From: Vibrio stylophorae
Lineage (GTDB): Bacteria; Pseudomonadota; Gammaproteobacteria; Enterobacterales; Vibrionaceae
NCBI RefSeq assembly: GCF_921293875.1
Contig: NZ_CAKLDI010000001.1
Span: 1,394,475 to 1,458,474, forward strand
Direction of reading: 5' to 3'
Length of the DNA stretch: 64,000 bases
A model generated the notes under the pieces. It was not told the DNA's origin, did not search any database, and saw nothing but the letters and a program-made list of their open reading frames with translations. The number at the start of each line of letters is the position of its first letter. Position 1 is the stretch's first letter. A program made the position numbers and the translations under genes. Positions 44,277 through 53,126 of the stretch are shown piece by piece.

Positions 44277-44933
44277 ATGCAAACATTATTGATTCATCAT
44301 GGCACTAGCCCATTGGGACAAGCTCTGGCAATCTATTTTAGCCAGCTCGGTTTTCAAGTGATTGTCCTCGATTGTCATGATGAACAAGGTTATGCCATGG
44401 TGGCCAAAACACCTCAAATTCGCTATTGGTCCTATCATCCCAACCATGCACAAGCTTTTTCTCAAGTCGCACAGGATTTAACCTTTCAATTTGGCAAGCT
44501 AGATGGACTCCTTTTATTGCCGCCACAAGAGAAGCATGCAAGACCGCTGAATCAAGCGGAAGATACCGATCTCCTTCAGCAATTGAACCGCTATGTTCTA
44601 AAACCTTTTCAGCTCATTCAATCGCTACGGCCATTACTGCAACAAACTCAAGGCAATACAGTACTACTTCTACCGCAAGCCAGTTATGCGCATGAGCAAG
44701 CATTGATCCAACCCTGCCTTGGTGCATTAGCAAGTTTCAGCCATTGTTTTCAATGTGATACAACGCCACTTGCCGTCAATAGTATCTCTTTATCAGCAGA
44801 AGATTTTGTGACACCGTCACCCTCAGCGATTGCAAATCTTCAGGCCATGCTACAGACCATGCTGTCCAATCAGCACCAACTACAAGGTCAGCATTTTACT
44901 CTGCGCCGCGAACCTGCACTTATGAATGGTTAA
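44277..44933 (+). CDS. SDR-like Rossmann protein lacking clear catalytic residues
   Basis: A 218-residue protein whose start (LLIHHGTSPLGQALAIYFSQLGFQVIVLD) is an SDR nucleotide-binding fold with a modified glycine motif (HGTSPLGQA in place of TGxxxGIG). FGKLDGLLLLPP stands where NNAG is usual. I see no convincing Tyr-x-x-x-Lys active site, so it may be a non-catalytic or divergent reductase. AAGGA lies about 13 bases before ATG 44277; TTG 44265 is too close to it. It lies between anmK and the cbb3 operon, ends at a strong terminator, and carries a matS site. The role is unknown. Confidence 0.65.
   Translation: MQTLLIHHGTSPLGQALAIYFSQLGFQVIVLDCHDEQGYAMVAKTPQIRYWSYHPNHAQAFSQVAQDLTFQFGKLDGLLLLPPQEKHARPLNQAEDTDLLQQLNRYVLKPFQLIQSLRPLLQQTQGNTVLLLPQASYAHEQALIQPCLGALASFSHCFQCDTTPLAVNSISLSAEDFVTPSPSAIANLQAMLQTMLSNQHQLQGQHFTLRREPALMNG
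44808..44820. other. matS site 6 inside the SDR-like gene
   Basis: GTGACACCGTCAC, exact consensus match (R=A, Y=C). Confidence 0.87.
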
Positions 44934-44950
44934 TCAATCAACAAAAGACA

Positions 44951-44994
44951 AGCAAGCCTTGGTGCAATCCATTGCATTGAGGCTTGGCTTTTTG
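44951..44994 (+). terminator. Intrinsic terminator before ccoN
   Basis: CAAGCCT (44953-44959) with AGGCTTG (44980-44986), inner TGCAAT/ATTGCA, then a T-run after GGC. Confidence 0.82.
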
Positions 44995-45029
44995 TGATCT
45001 GCAATCGACAAACCAATTAAATCAATCGA

Positions 45030-45039
45030 TTAATTAACA
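45030..45039 (-). promoter_or_regulatory. ArcA-like box upstream of ccoN
   Basis: On the minus strand TGTTAATTAA, a full match to the ArcA core WGTTAATTAW. It lies about 80 bases before the ccoN start. No canonical FNR box was found nearby. Confidence 0.4.
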
Positions 45040-45117
45040 CCCTGACTACAGTTTGCTTACACTTTTCATGATCGCTTTGTGCGATTTTGCGCAATAGCAC
45101 ATGGAAAGGAAGCAAAC

Positions 45118-46551
45118 ATGGCAATTGAGAAGCAGGCGCAATCAATACCCTATAATTATCGCGTCGTTCGTTACTTCACCCTCATGACAGTGGTCTGGGG
45201 ACTATTTGGTATGCTGGTTGGCGTTTATATTGCAGCGCAGCTAGTTTGGCCCGAACTTAATTTTGATACACCTTGGCTGACCTACAGTCGTCTTCGTCCG
45301 CTTCATACCAATGCAGTTATTTTCGCATTTGGGACCTGCGCTTTAATGGGCACCTCTTTCTATGTGGCTCAACGTACCTGCCAAACTACCTTATTTGGCG
45401 GCCCTTTAGCCGAGATTGTATTTTGGGGCTGGCAAGCGATCATTCTTTCAGCGGCAATTACATTGCCCATGGGTTGGACATCCAGTAAGGAATACGCAGA
45501 GCTCGAATGGCCCATTGATATTGCCATTGCCATCGTCTGGGTCGCTTATGCCGTGGTCTTTTTTGGCACACTGGCCAAACGGAAAACCTCTCATATTTAT
45601 GTCGCTAACTGGTTCTATGGCGCCTTTATCATCACGTTAGCGGTGCTACATATCGTCAACAGTCTGGCAATTCCTGTTTCATTTTCAAAGTCTTACTCCA
45701 TTTATGCTGGCGCCGTAGATGCCATGGTGCAATGGTGGTACGGTCATAATGCGGTTGGTTTTCTGCTCACAGCAGGCTTTCTCGGCATGATGTATTACTT
45801 TGTGCCCAAACAAGCAGAGCGGCCTATCTACTCTTACCGTTTATCGATCATTCACTTTTGGGCCTTAATCTCGCTCTATATTTGGGCTGGTCCGCATCAT
45901 CTACACTACACCGCACTCCCTGATTGGACGCAATCTTTGGGCATGGTGATGTCTTTAATTCTTTTTGTCCCTTCTTGGGGCGGGATGATTAACGGCATCA
46001 TGACGCTTTCTGGTGCATGGCATAAACTCAAAACCGACCCTATTCTTCGCTTCTTGGTTGTCGCGCTTTCCTTCTACGGCATGTCCACTTTTGAAGGCCC
46101 GATGATGTCGATTAAAACCGTCAATGCGCTATCGCATTACACCGATTGGACCATTGGCCATGTTCACTCAGGCGCTTTAGGTTGGGTAGCGATGATCACC
46201 ATTGGCGCGACTTATCATTTAATTCCAAAGCTCTTTGGTCAATCACGCATGTATTCAGTGGCTTGGGTTAACGCGCATTTTTGGCTCGCCACCATAGGCA
46301 CAGTGATCTATATCGTCGCGATGTGGTTCTCGGGAGTGATGCAAGGTCTGATGTGGAATGAAGTCAATGACGATGGCACCTTAACCTATAGCTTTGTCGA
46401 CTCACTGCAAGCCTCTTATCCCTACTATTTTGCTCGCTTTATTGGCGGTGTGGTGATTGTCGCAGGCATGGTGCTCATGCTGATTAACACCTACAAAACC
46501 ATCACAGCGCCGCGCGGCAGTCTCACTCAACTCACACCGGAGGCGGCATGA
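45118..46551 (+). CDS. ccoN: cbb3 cytochrome c oxidase subunit I CcoN
   Basis: A 477-residue protein with about 12 transmembrane helices. It is the catalytic subunit that reduces oxygen at the haem b3-CuB centre. Conserved haem- and copper-ligand histidines are in [36 protein letters not shown] and [16 protein letters not shown] 45118 has GGAAAGGAAG upstream; the frame is open 13 codons further. It heads ccoNOQP-HIS. High-affinity oxidases of this type serve microaerobic respiration. Confidence 0.97.
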   Translation: MAIEKQAQSIPYNYRVVRYFTLMTVVWGLFGMLVGVYIAAQLVWPELNFDTPWLTYSRLRPLHTNAVIFAFGTCALMGTSFYVAQRTCQTTLFGGPLAEIVFWGWQAIILSAAITLPMGWTSSKEYAELEWPIDIAIAIVWVAYAVVFFGTLAKRKTSHIYVANWFYGAFIITLAVLHIVNSLAIPVSFSKSYSIYAGAVDAMVQWWYGHNAVGFLLTAGFLGMMYYFVPKQAERPIYSYRLSIIHFWALISLYIWAGPHHLHYTALPDWTQSLGMVMSLILFVPSWGGMINGIMTLSGAWHKLKTDPILRFLVVALSFYGMSTFEGPMMSIKTVNALSHYTDWTIGHVHSGALGWVAMITIGATYHLIPKLFGQSRMYSVAWVNAHFWLATIGTVIYIVAMWFSGVMQGLMWNEVNDDGTLTYSFVDSLQASYPYYFARFIGGVVIVAGMVLMLINTYKTITAPRGSLTQLTPEAA

Positions 46552-47189
46552 GCAATCGACATGAATTTGTAGAAAAGCGCCTCGGCCTGCTCGCCTTTTT
46601 GATCGTCATCGTGATCAGCTTTGGTGCCTTGGTCGAGATTTTGCCCTTAATGTTTCAGCGCAATCTTGCCGAACCGGTACGTAATCTCAAGCCCTATAAC
46701 GCACTCGAATTAGCGGGCCGAGATGTCTATATTCGCGAAGGATGTAATGTTTGTCATAGCCAAATGATTCGACCATTTCGCGCCGAAACAGAGCGTTATG
46801 GCCACTATTCAGTGGCTGGTGAAAGTGTCTGGGAGCATCCATTTTTGTGGGGTTCAAAAAGAACAGGTCCCGATTTAGCGCGTGTTGGTGGCCGATATTC
46901 CGATGAATGGCATCGCCTGCATTTAATTGATCCGCGTAGTATGGTTCCTGAGTCCAATATGCCTGGATTTCCATGGCTGGCGGATGCGTCTTTAGACCCA
47001 AAGCTGATTCAGAAAAAAATGGCAATATTTCGCGTTCACTTCAATGTGCCCTATCAGCAAACTGACATAGATTTAGCCCCGCAACTTACCCAAGGCAAAA
47101 CCGAAATGGATGCGCTGATCGCTTATTTACAATCCTTAGGACACGCGATGCCAGCCCCCGCACGTCAGCAGCTTAGGGAGGCACAATGA
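46548..47189 (+). CDS. ccoO: cbb3 oxidase subunit II CcoO (mono-haem cytochrome c)
   Basis: A 213-residue protein with an N-terminal membrane anchor (13-35) and one haem c site, CNVCH (66-70), with a downstream Met ligand in [14 protein letters not shown]. It accepts electrons and passes them to CcoN. It overlaps ccoN by 4 bases (ATGA) and ccoQ by 4. Confidence 0.97.
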   Translation: MSNRHEFVEKRLGLLAFLIVIVISFGALVEILPLMFQRNLAEPVRNLKPYNALELAGRDVYIREGCNVCHSQMIRPFRAETERYGHYSVAGESVWEHPFLWGSKRTGPDLARVGGRYSDEWHRLHLIDPRSMVPESNMPGFPWLADASLDPKLIQKKMAIFRVHFNVPYQQTDIDLAPQLTQGKTEMDALIAYLQSLGHAMPAPARQQLREAQ

Positions 47190-47332
47190 TCACCATTCAC
47201 ATCATTTGGACGCTTGCCGTCATGGCGATTTATCTTGGCATTGTTGCTTGGGCATACGATAAAAAGAACAAAAAATCCTTTGATAAGGTTGCCAAAAGTA
47301 TTTTAAACACACAGGAGCAAGAACATGACTAG
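47186..47332 (+). CDS. ccoQ: cbb3 oxidase subunit CcoQ
   Basis: A 48-residue protein: a single membrane helix ([21 protein letters not shown]), then a basic stretch [15 protein letters not shown]. That size and layout, and its position between ccoO and ccoP with 4- and 8-base overlaps, identify CcoQ/FixQ, which stabilises the complex. Confidence 0.92.
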   Translation: MITIHIIWTLAVMAIYLGIVAWAYDKKNKKSFDKVAKSILNTQEQEHD

Positions 47333-48392
47333 CCACTTAATGAGTCATTTTTGGAGCCTGTGGATCATTTTAATTACTGTCATTACCCTTGTTGGCTGCG
47401 CTTTACTTCTCTATTGGTGCACCAAAGATCATACCGGCGTGCCACCAGGCCAATCCATGGGCCATCAATTTGATGGCATTGAAGAGCTCAATACACCGCT
47501 TCCCAAATGGTGGACATTTCTATTTTGGGCAACGCTAGTTTTTGCTGTGGTTTATCTCATTCTCTATCCTGGCCTTGGTAACTGGAAGGGATTATTCCAA
47601 TGGCAAAGTTCACACCAACAAGCCACGTCCGTAGAGCAAGCCGCGCAAATGCAACGCACGGCAAAACAAAACCAAGTCTATGTGCAATACGACCAAGAGC
47701 TGGATCAAGCCAAGACACGCTTCGAGCCAGTCTTTAATCAATTAGCCCTTCAAGGTGACAGTGTCACGCCGCAATCTTTTGAATCCATGGCTAAAAACCC
47801 AAATGCCATGGATGTGGGACAGCGTTTATTTACTCAAAACTGCGCCCAGTGCCATGGCAATCAAGCACGTGGCCAACTAGGTTTTCCAAATTTAACGGAT
47901 ACAGATTGGCTTTATGGTGGCGAGCCTGAGCATATTTTGTTGACGCTTCGCCATGGTCGTCAGGCTGAGATGCCTGCACAGCAAAACGAACTGAGTGATG
48001 CCCAGATTCAAGATGTTACCAATTATGCACTAAGTCTTTCTGGACGACGGGTTAACCAACAATCGGCCATTCGTGGCCAACAAGTCTTTCAACAGGTCTG
48101 CGCGGTTTGTCATGGGACCGATGGCGCCGGAAATATCGCTTTGGGCGCGCCCAATTTAACTGATCAAATCTGGCTTTATGGCGGAAGTAAACAGCAAGTT
48201 GAACAATCCATCCGTTATGGTCGCCAAGGAATGATGCCTGCGTGGTCGAGTATTTTAGGTGAAGCCAAAATTCAATTGCTCGGCGCTTATGTCTGGCAAC
48301 TCAGCCAACCCATGGCGCTGGCACAAATCCAAACAACACAAGATGAAAATTTATCCGATATAGATGACGAGCAAGTCATCAGCGAGGAGTAA
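47325..48392 (+). CDS. ccoP: cbb3 oxidase subunit III CcoP (di-haem cytochrome c)
   Basis: A 355-residue protein with two N-terminal membrane helices (10-32, 62-82) and two cytochrome c domains with CAQCH (173-177) and CAVCH (259-263). The DGIEELNTPLPKWW run is the CcoP/FixP N-terminal signature. It takes electrons from soluble cytochromes. AGGAG lies before the ATG. A matS site is embedded near codon 145 (GDSVT). Confidence 0.97.
   Translation: MTSHLMSHFWSLWIILITVITLVGCALLLYWCTKDHTGVPPGQSMGHQFDGIEELNTPLPKWWTFLFWATLVFAVVYLILYPGLGNWKGLFQWQSSHQQATSVEQAAQMQRTAKQNQVYVQYDQELDQAKTRFEPVFNQLALQGDSVTPQSFESMAKNPNAMDVGQRLFTQNCAQCHGNQARGQLGFPNLTDTDWLYGGEPEHILLTLRHGRQAEMPAQQNELSDAQIQDVTNYALSLSGRRVNQQSAIRGQQVFQQVCAVCHGTDGAGNIALGAPNLTDQIWLYGGSKQQVEQSIRYGRQGMMPAWSSILGEAKIQLLGAYVWQLSQPMALAQIQTTQDENLSDIDDEQVISEE
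47755..47767. other. matS site 7 inside ccoP
   Basis: GTGACAGTGTCAC, exact consensus match. Confidence 0.87.
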
Positions 48393-48395
48393 CCG

Positions 48396-48908
48396 ATGGA
48401 GCAGCCTTGGTATCGACAATTTTGGCCTTGGGTACTCATTGCCCTGCCACTGTCTGTGGTTTGCGCCAGTTTCTTTACACTGTGGCTTTTTCAAAACAAT
48501 CCAGTAGCGATGGTCGTTGATGACTACTACAAAAAAGGAAAAGCCATCAATCAAGATCTCAGCAAACGCGAACGCGCTCTTAATCTCGCGATTGAAGCGC
48601 GCTTTTGGCAAGAAGGAACACAAGGTGTTTTAACCCTGCAAAGCAAGCATCGCTTACCTGCAGATGCGATCAACATTCAGTTAGTTCATCGCACACTTGA
48701 TCAGCAAGATGTGTCTTTTTTGATGAATAAAAATGGCTTGCAGCAATATCGCATTGATTTACCCGAAGACATCAAAGGCCCTTGGTCCATCATATTAAAA
48801 GCACATGATGATAGCTGGATGATTCGTCATCCTCTAACTTTCCCCATTGAAACGCCGATTCAGTTTAATGCGCTATCAGAGGTTAATACCCAGCCCAGCA
48901 CGCTGTAG
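48396..48908 (+). CDS. ccoH: cbb3 assembly protein CcoH (FixH family)
   Basis: A 170-residue protein with an N-terminal helix (12-32, WVLIALPLSVVCASFFTLWLF), the FixH-type DDYYKKGKAINQD run just after it, and a periplasmic beta domain. FixH/CcoH is needed for assembly of the oxidase, probably in copper or subunit insertion. It begins 4 bases after the ccoP stop and 9 bases before ccoI. No ccoG gene lies in this cluster. Confidence 0.88.
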   Translation: MEQPWYRQFWPWVLIALPLSVVCASFFTLWLFQNNPVAMVVDDYYKKGKAINQDLSKRERALNLAIEARFWQEGTQGVLTLQSKHRLPADAINIQLVHRTLDQQDVSFLMNKNGLQQYRIDLPEDIKGPWSIILKAHDDSWMIRHPLTFPIETPIQFNALSEVNTQPSTL

Positions 48909-48917
48909 GGACAACTT

Positions 48918-51350
48918 ATGAGTTCAGACCGTTGTTATCACTGCCAATCTTCGATTCTTTCTGGCGTTCATATCGAGCAAGTTATCGATGGACAAGGCCG
49001 CTTTTTTTGCTGTCATGGTTGCCAGCAAGTTTCGCAACTTATTCACCACCATCAGCTTGAGACCTATTACACTCAGCGCGATGCCACGCCGCAAAAAGTT
49101 GAGTCCATCGATCGCACACAATTTTTGGATTTTGACATTCCAGAAATACAAAGCGAATTTGTTACTTTCCATCCATCTATCGATGAAAAAACACAAGCAT
49201 CAACCACCCTGTCACTTTTCAATATCCATTGCACAGCTTGCGCTTGGCTCATTGAACGTTACATCAACACACTAAAAGGTATTGTGGACGTTCAGGTGAA
49301 TTTAACCACTGCGCGTGCGCACCTTCGTTGGCAATATGGAGACATTTTACTGAGTGAAATTCTCTATCAATTTGCCGCTTTGGGTTACCCAGCGAAGCCC
49401 TTTGATCAAATTGAAGAAGAACAGATTAACCTCAAACAAAGTAAAGCCATGCTCATTCGACTTGGTATCGCCGCCCTTGCCAGCATGCAAGTCATGATGA
49501 TCGCGATCGCACTGTACTTTCTGCCCGACCAAAGTGATGCATTTCATACCTATTTGCGCTATGTCAGCTTAATCTTTGCCACGCCAGTCCTGTTATATGC
49601 TGCCTGGCCCTTTTATCTCAATGCCTATCGCGCACTGCAATTTAGACAGCTCAATATGGATGTCCCTATCTCGCTTGCCTTACTTCTTGCCTATATCGCC
49701 AGCGCTTATGCGACATTCACGCAATCAGGCGAGGTCTATTTTGAGTCCATTGCGATGTTTGTATTCTTTTTATTGCTTGGCCGATTTCTCGAGCAGAAGG
49801 CGCGATATCAAGCTGCCGCGCAAACCTCTCAACTAATGACACGCATGCCCAAAAAAGCGCGCTGCAAAGACGGCACCTTTCGCTTAGTTCACCAACTTGC
49901 ACCCCAGGATATTGTGGTGGTCAAACCGGGCGAGCGAATCACGGCAGATGGTATCATTGTCTGCGGCCAAAGCGATGTGGACCAATCAATTCTCACCGGC
50001 GAACCAACCCGTTTTTTATGTGCAGAGGGCGATACGCTTTATGCCGGCAGTACCAATGGTCAAGGCTATTTAGAAATCAAAGTTGAGCGTCCCTATACCC
50101 AGTGGCAAATCAACCAAATCCAACAAATTCAGCAACAGGCTCAGCAGCGAAAATCTAACCAATTGCGACAGGCTGATATCATCGCACGCTATTTCGTTGC
50201 GGCGGTTCTTGCTATCGCTTTGTTTGCATTTATCTTCTGGTCATATCAAAGCGATATTGATAGCGCGATTTGGATCACTTTGGCCATTTTAGTGGCCACC
50301 TGCCCCTGCGCATTGGCTTTAGCTGCGCCCACAGCGCTCACCTGTGCCCAATCACAAATGCAGCGCTTAGGGCTATTGGTCAAACATCAGCAAGCGGTCG
50401 AAACCCTAAGCCAAGTGGATTGTTGGCTGATGGATAAAACCGGCACCCTCACACAAGGTGAGATGCAACTTGAAAGCCTGAATATTCTTGATTCGCGCTA
50501 CAGTGAAGATGAGGTGCTAAATCTGATTGCGAATTTGGAGTCACATAGCCAACACCCTATCGCGACGGCATTTTCGCAAGTCCAACGTTCTGAGAGTCAA
50601 TTTGAGCAACCGACAATTCATCCATCACAAGGTATTTCTGGCCTATTACATGGGCAGTGCTGGCGCTTTGGTCATGGAACGTGGCTACGCCAGTTCGTGA
50701 CAGCGTCACTCAACACAAGCCAGTTGCACCTTTGCTGTGATGCAAAGCTTATTGCTAGTGTTACTCTTTGCGATCCCCTTCGCGCCGGGGCACAAACCTT
50801 CATTCATGAACTCAAGCAGCAATCGCGCTACATGCAGATTATCAGCGGCGACCACATATCACAGGTCGAAAAAATTGCAAAGCAGCTGGGGATATCGCGC
50901 TATCAAGGCAGCTGCACGCCCACACAAAAGCTTGAACAGCTCCAACAGCTTTCAACATCCTACATCACCGCCATGATTGGAGATGGCATCAATGATGCGC
51001 CTGTACTAGCTGGCGCTCATCTCTCTTTTGCCATGGCAGCAGGCACCGAGCTTAGCCAACAACAAGCCGACATCATTGTGCTCAATACCGACCTCAGCGC
51101 TATCGCTCACGCGGTACAACTAGCGAAGCGTACGCAACGAATTATGCGACAAAACACAGCATGGGCCATTGGCTACAACCTCACCGTATTGCCCCTGGCA
51201 TTTATGGGCTTACTTGCCCCCTATATTGCGGTTATCGGTATGTCCGCAAGCTCACTCTTGGTGCTAATGAATTCACTTCGATTACTTCGAGCAAAACAGC
51301 TCACACAACCCATTAAGGCGGCCTCATTATGTCCAGCCTCTTTATCCTAA
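48918..51350 (+). CDS. ccoI: Copper-transporting P-type ATPase CcoI (FixI)
   Basis: An 810-residue P1B ATPase. It has an N-terminal Cys-rich segment (CYHCQSSI, CCHGCQQ), a heavy-metal-associated domain with CTAC (FNIHCTACAWLIE), eight predicted membrane helices, the TCPCALALAAP metal channel motif, phosphorylation site DKTGTLTQG and hinge GDGINDAPVL. CcoI exports Cu+ to the periplasm for the CuB centre of CcoN rather than for detoxification. Position in the operon decides between CcoI and CopA. A matS site is embedded near codon 594. It overlaps ccoS by 22 bases. Confidence 0.94.
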   Translation: MSSDRCYHCQSSILSGVHIEQVIDGQGRFFCCHGCQQVSQLIHHHQLETYYTQRDATPQKVESIDRTQFLDFDIPEIQSEFVTFHPSIDEKTQASTTLSLFNIHCTACAWLIERYINTLKGIVDVQVNLTTARAHLRWQYGDILLSEILYQFAALGYPAKPFDQIEEEQINLKQSKAMLIRLGIAALASMQVMMIAIALYFLPDQSDAFHTYLRYVSLIFATPVLLYAAWPFYLNAYRALQFRQLNMDVPISLALLLAYIASAYATFTQSGEVYFESIAMFVFFLLLGRFLEQKARYQAAAQTSQLMTRMPKKARCKDGTFRLVHQLAPQDIVVVKPGERITADGIIVCGQSDVDQSILTGEPTRFLCAEGDTLYAGSTNGQGYLEIKVERPYTQWQINQIQQIQQQAQQRKSNQLRQADIIARYFVAAVLAIALFAFIFWSYQSDIDSAIWITLAILVATCPCALALAAPTALTCAQSQMQRLGLLVKHQQAVETLSQVDCWLMDKTGTLTQGEMQLESLNILDSRYSEDEVLNLIANLESHSQHPIATAFSQVQRSESQFEQPTIHPSQGISGLLHGQCWRFGHGTWLRQFVTASLNTSQLHLCCDAKLIASVTLCDPLRAGAQTFIHELKQQSRYMQIISGDHISQVEKIAKQLGISRYQGSCTPTQKLEQLQQLSTSYITAMIGDGINDAPVLAGAHLSFAMAAGTELSQQQADIIVLNTDLSAIAHAVQLAKRTQRIMRQNTAWAIGYNLTVLPLAFMGLLAPYIAVIGMSASSLLVLMNSLRLLRAKQLTQPIKAASLCPASLS
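50697..50709. other. matS site 8 inside ccoI
   Basis: GTGACAGCGTCAC, exact consensus match (R=A, Y=C); the rightmost site in the window. Confidence 0.87.
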
Positions 51351-51511
51351 TCCCCATCGCCATTGTGTTTGTCACCATCGCCATTTTGGTGTTCCTGTGG
51401 GCGGTCCGCCATGACCAATTTGAAGACTTAACGCGTCAAGGGCAAAGCATTCTTTGGGAACGCGATGAGGATTTAGAAAAGCCGCAAAGGTCAAAGGAGT
51501 CGCCGAGATGA
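51329..51511 (+). CDS. ccoS: cbb3 oxidase maturation protein CcoS
   Basis: A 60-residue protein: a single helix (4-26, LFILIPIAIVFVTIAILVFLWAV) followed by RHDQFEDLTRQGQSILWERDE, typical of CcoS, which is needed for cofactor insertion into CcoN. It overlaps ccoI and the next gene by 22 and 4 bases. Confidence 0.92.
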   Translation: MSSLFILIPIAIVFVTIAILVFLWAVRHDQFEDLTRQGQSILWERDEDLEKPQRSKESPR

Positions 51512-52188
51512 TCGCCGAATATTTATTCCCTGCTTTTTTGATTGGGCTGATGGCAACGCCGCATTGCGTAAGCATGTGCGGCGCTATTGGCGGTTGTGTC
51601 AGCCAAAGCGTGAATCAGCAATACACAGGGCCATTTTACAGCTATATGCTGCTTTTTAATCTCGGGCGCATTTTGAGCTATGCCATCGCTGGTATTTTGA
51701 TTGCGACCCTGCTGGGTTCTATTGGCACACTCACAGAGCCGCTTCGAGGGCTACTTTGGCTTCGACTGCTCGCCGCGCTGATTTTATTGGGCATGGCACT
51801 ACATATGGCGGGACTGAGTCGATGGATCCTTTGGCTTGAGCAACTGGGTAAGCCACTATGGCGACGAGTACAGCCTCATACACAAGGGTTGCTGCCTATC
51901 CAAAATCACAGAAATGCACTTTTACTTGGCATGCTTTGGGGATGGCTCCCCTGCGGTATGGTCTATTCAACATTAAGTTTTAGCGCGGCATCTGGCTCAG
52001 CTGTAACGGGTGGTTTGGCGATGTTTCTCTTTGGTTTAGGGACCATTCCAGCGCTTATTTTTGTTGCCAGCTCAGCAAAACTGATTGCAACTTTGCGTGA
52101 AATGCATTGGCTAAAACGTATAATTTCTTATTTTTTAGCGCTTTACGCTATTTTTCTTGGTTATAAGATCATCACTCAGTTAATCTAG
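51508..52188 (+). CDS. TauE/SafE-like membrane protein, cbb3 operon
   Basis: A 226-residue protein with about six helices. The first carries HCVSMCGAIGG, the Cys pair characteristic of the DsbD-like SafE group found with cbb3 and copper-handling genes. A second Cys motif, WGWLPCGMVY, lies near residue 150. I infer a role in copper or redox supply to the oxidase, from context and the cysteines. It overlaps ccoS by 4 bases and is followed by fnr. Confidence 0.75.
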   Translation: MIAEYLFPAFLIGLMATPHCVSMCGAIGGCVSQSVNQQYTGPFYSYMLLFNLGRILSYAIAGILIATLLGSIGTLTEPLRGLLWLRLLAALILLGMALHMAGLSRWILWLEQLGKPLWRRVQPHTQGLLPIQNHRNALLLGMLWGWLPCGMVYSTLSFSAASGSAVTGGLAMFLFGLGTIPALIFVASSAKLIATLREMHWLKRIISYFLALYAIFLGYKIITQLI

Positions 52189-52218
52189 CTATCGATTTTT
52201 CAATTCAAAATGTTAAAA

Positions 52219-52232
52219 TTGACCTATATCAA
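52219..52232. promoter_or_regulatory. FNR box upstream of fnr
   Basis: TTGACCTATATCAA matches TTGATNNNNATCAA at 9 of 10 fixed positions. It lies 17 bases before the fnr start, a position that suggests negative autoregulation. Confidence 0.7.
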
Positions 52233-52249
52233 TTTGATGTGTTGTCCCT

Positions 52250-53002
52250 ATGAGCCAAGAGAAAATTTCAACAAAGCGCATTCAATCAGGCGGTTGCCCG
52301 ATCCAATGCCATGATTGCAGTATCAGCCAGCTTTGTATTCCTTTCACCTTAAGTGAAACGGAATTGAACCAGCTTGATCAGATTATCGAGCGTAAAAAGC
52401 CGATTCAAAAAGGCGAAGGTCTATTTAAAGCTGGTAGCGAGTTGAAATCTCTCTATGCGATTCGCTCTGGTACCATCAAAAGTTACACCATCACAGAACA
52501 AGGTGATGAGCAGATCACTGCGTTTCACCTTGCGGGCGATTTAGTGGGCTTTGATGCGATTAACCAGATGCGCCACCCAAGCTTTGCACAAGCTCTAGAA
52601 ACATCTATGGTGTGTGAAATTCCTTACGAAACCTTGGATGACTTATCAGGGAAAATGCCAAAACTTCGCCAACAAATCATGCGTTTGATGAGTAGCGAAA
52701 TTAAAAGCGACCAAGATATGATCCTGCTGCTTTCAAAGAAAAACGCAGAAGAGCGTCTTGCCGCATTTCTTTACAACCTTTCTCTTCGCTTTTCACAGCG
52801 TGGTTTCTCGCCACGTGAATTCCGTTTAACCATGACACGTGGTGATATCGGTAACTATTTGGGGCTCACTGTTGAGACGATTAGTCGTCTTTTAGGTCGT
52901 TTCCAAAAATCTGAAATTCTCAAGGTAAAAGGCAAATACATCACCATCTTAGATAGCCAAGAGCTTGCGCAACTTGCTGGCGCGGTGAAAAATCAAATCT
53001 AA
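52250..53002 (+). CDS. fnr: Oxygen-sensing regulator FNR
   Basis: At 250 residues it matches E. coli FNR. The [4Fe-4S] ligands are present at Cys20, Cys23, Cys29 and Cys122, the E. coli numbering. The cAMP-like sensor domain is residues 30-150 and the HTH is [21 protein letters not shown] (about 195-215), with the DNA-reading VETISR. It activates anaerobic genes and represses aerobic ones. It follows the cbb3 cluster and precedes uspE. An FNR box overlaps its own control region. Confidence 0.97.
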   Translation: MSQEKISTKRIQSGGCPIQCHDCSISQLCIPFTLSETELNQLDQIIERKKPIQKGEGLFKAGSELKSLYAIRSGTIKSYTITEQGDEQITAFHLAGDLVGFDAINQMRHPSFAQALETSMVCEIPYETLDDLSGKMPKLRQQIMRLMSSEIKSDQDMILLLSKKNAEERLAAFLYNLSLRFSQRGFSPREFRLTMTRGDIGNYLGLTVETISRLLGRFQKSEILKVKGKYITILDSQELAQLAGAVKNQI

Positions 53003-53009
53003 ATTTGTT

Positions 53010-53036
53010 GATACGGCTCGTTTTATGAGCCGTATC
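53010..53036 (+). terminator. Hairpin after fnr
   Basis: GATACGGCTC (53010-53019) pairs with GAGCCGTATC (53027-53036). The following sequence is only partly T-rich, so termination may be weak. Confidence 0.55.
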
Positions 53037-53126
53037 ACCCTTATTACCCTTTCTCTTTCCCGCCACTATTCAACCACTTGTGCTATACGTTAGAGTAGAA
53101 TTGAATTCTCTGACGAAGAGGTGGTT

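Noticed and set aside
44995-45117. FNR box before ccoN
   Set aside because: The ATCAATCGAT stretch is palindromic but does not fit TTGAT-N4-ATCAA.
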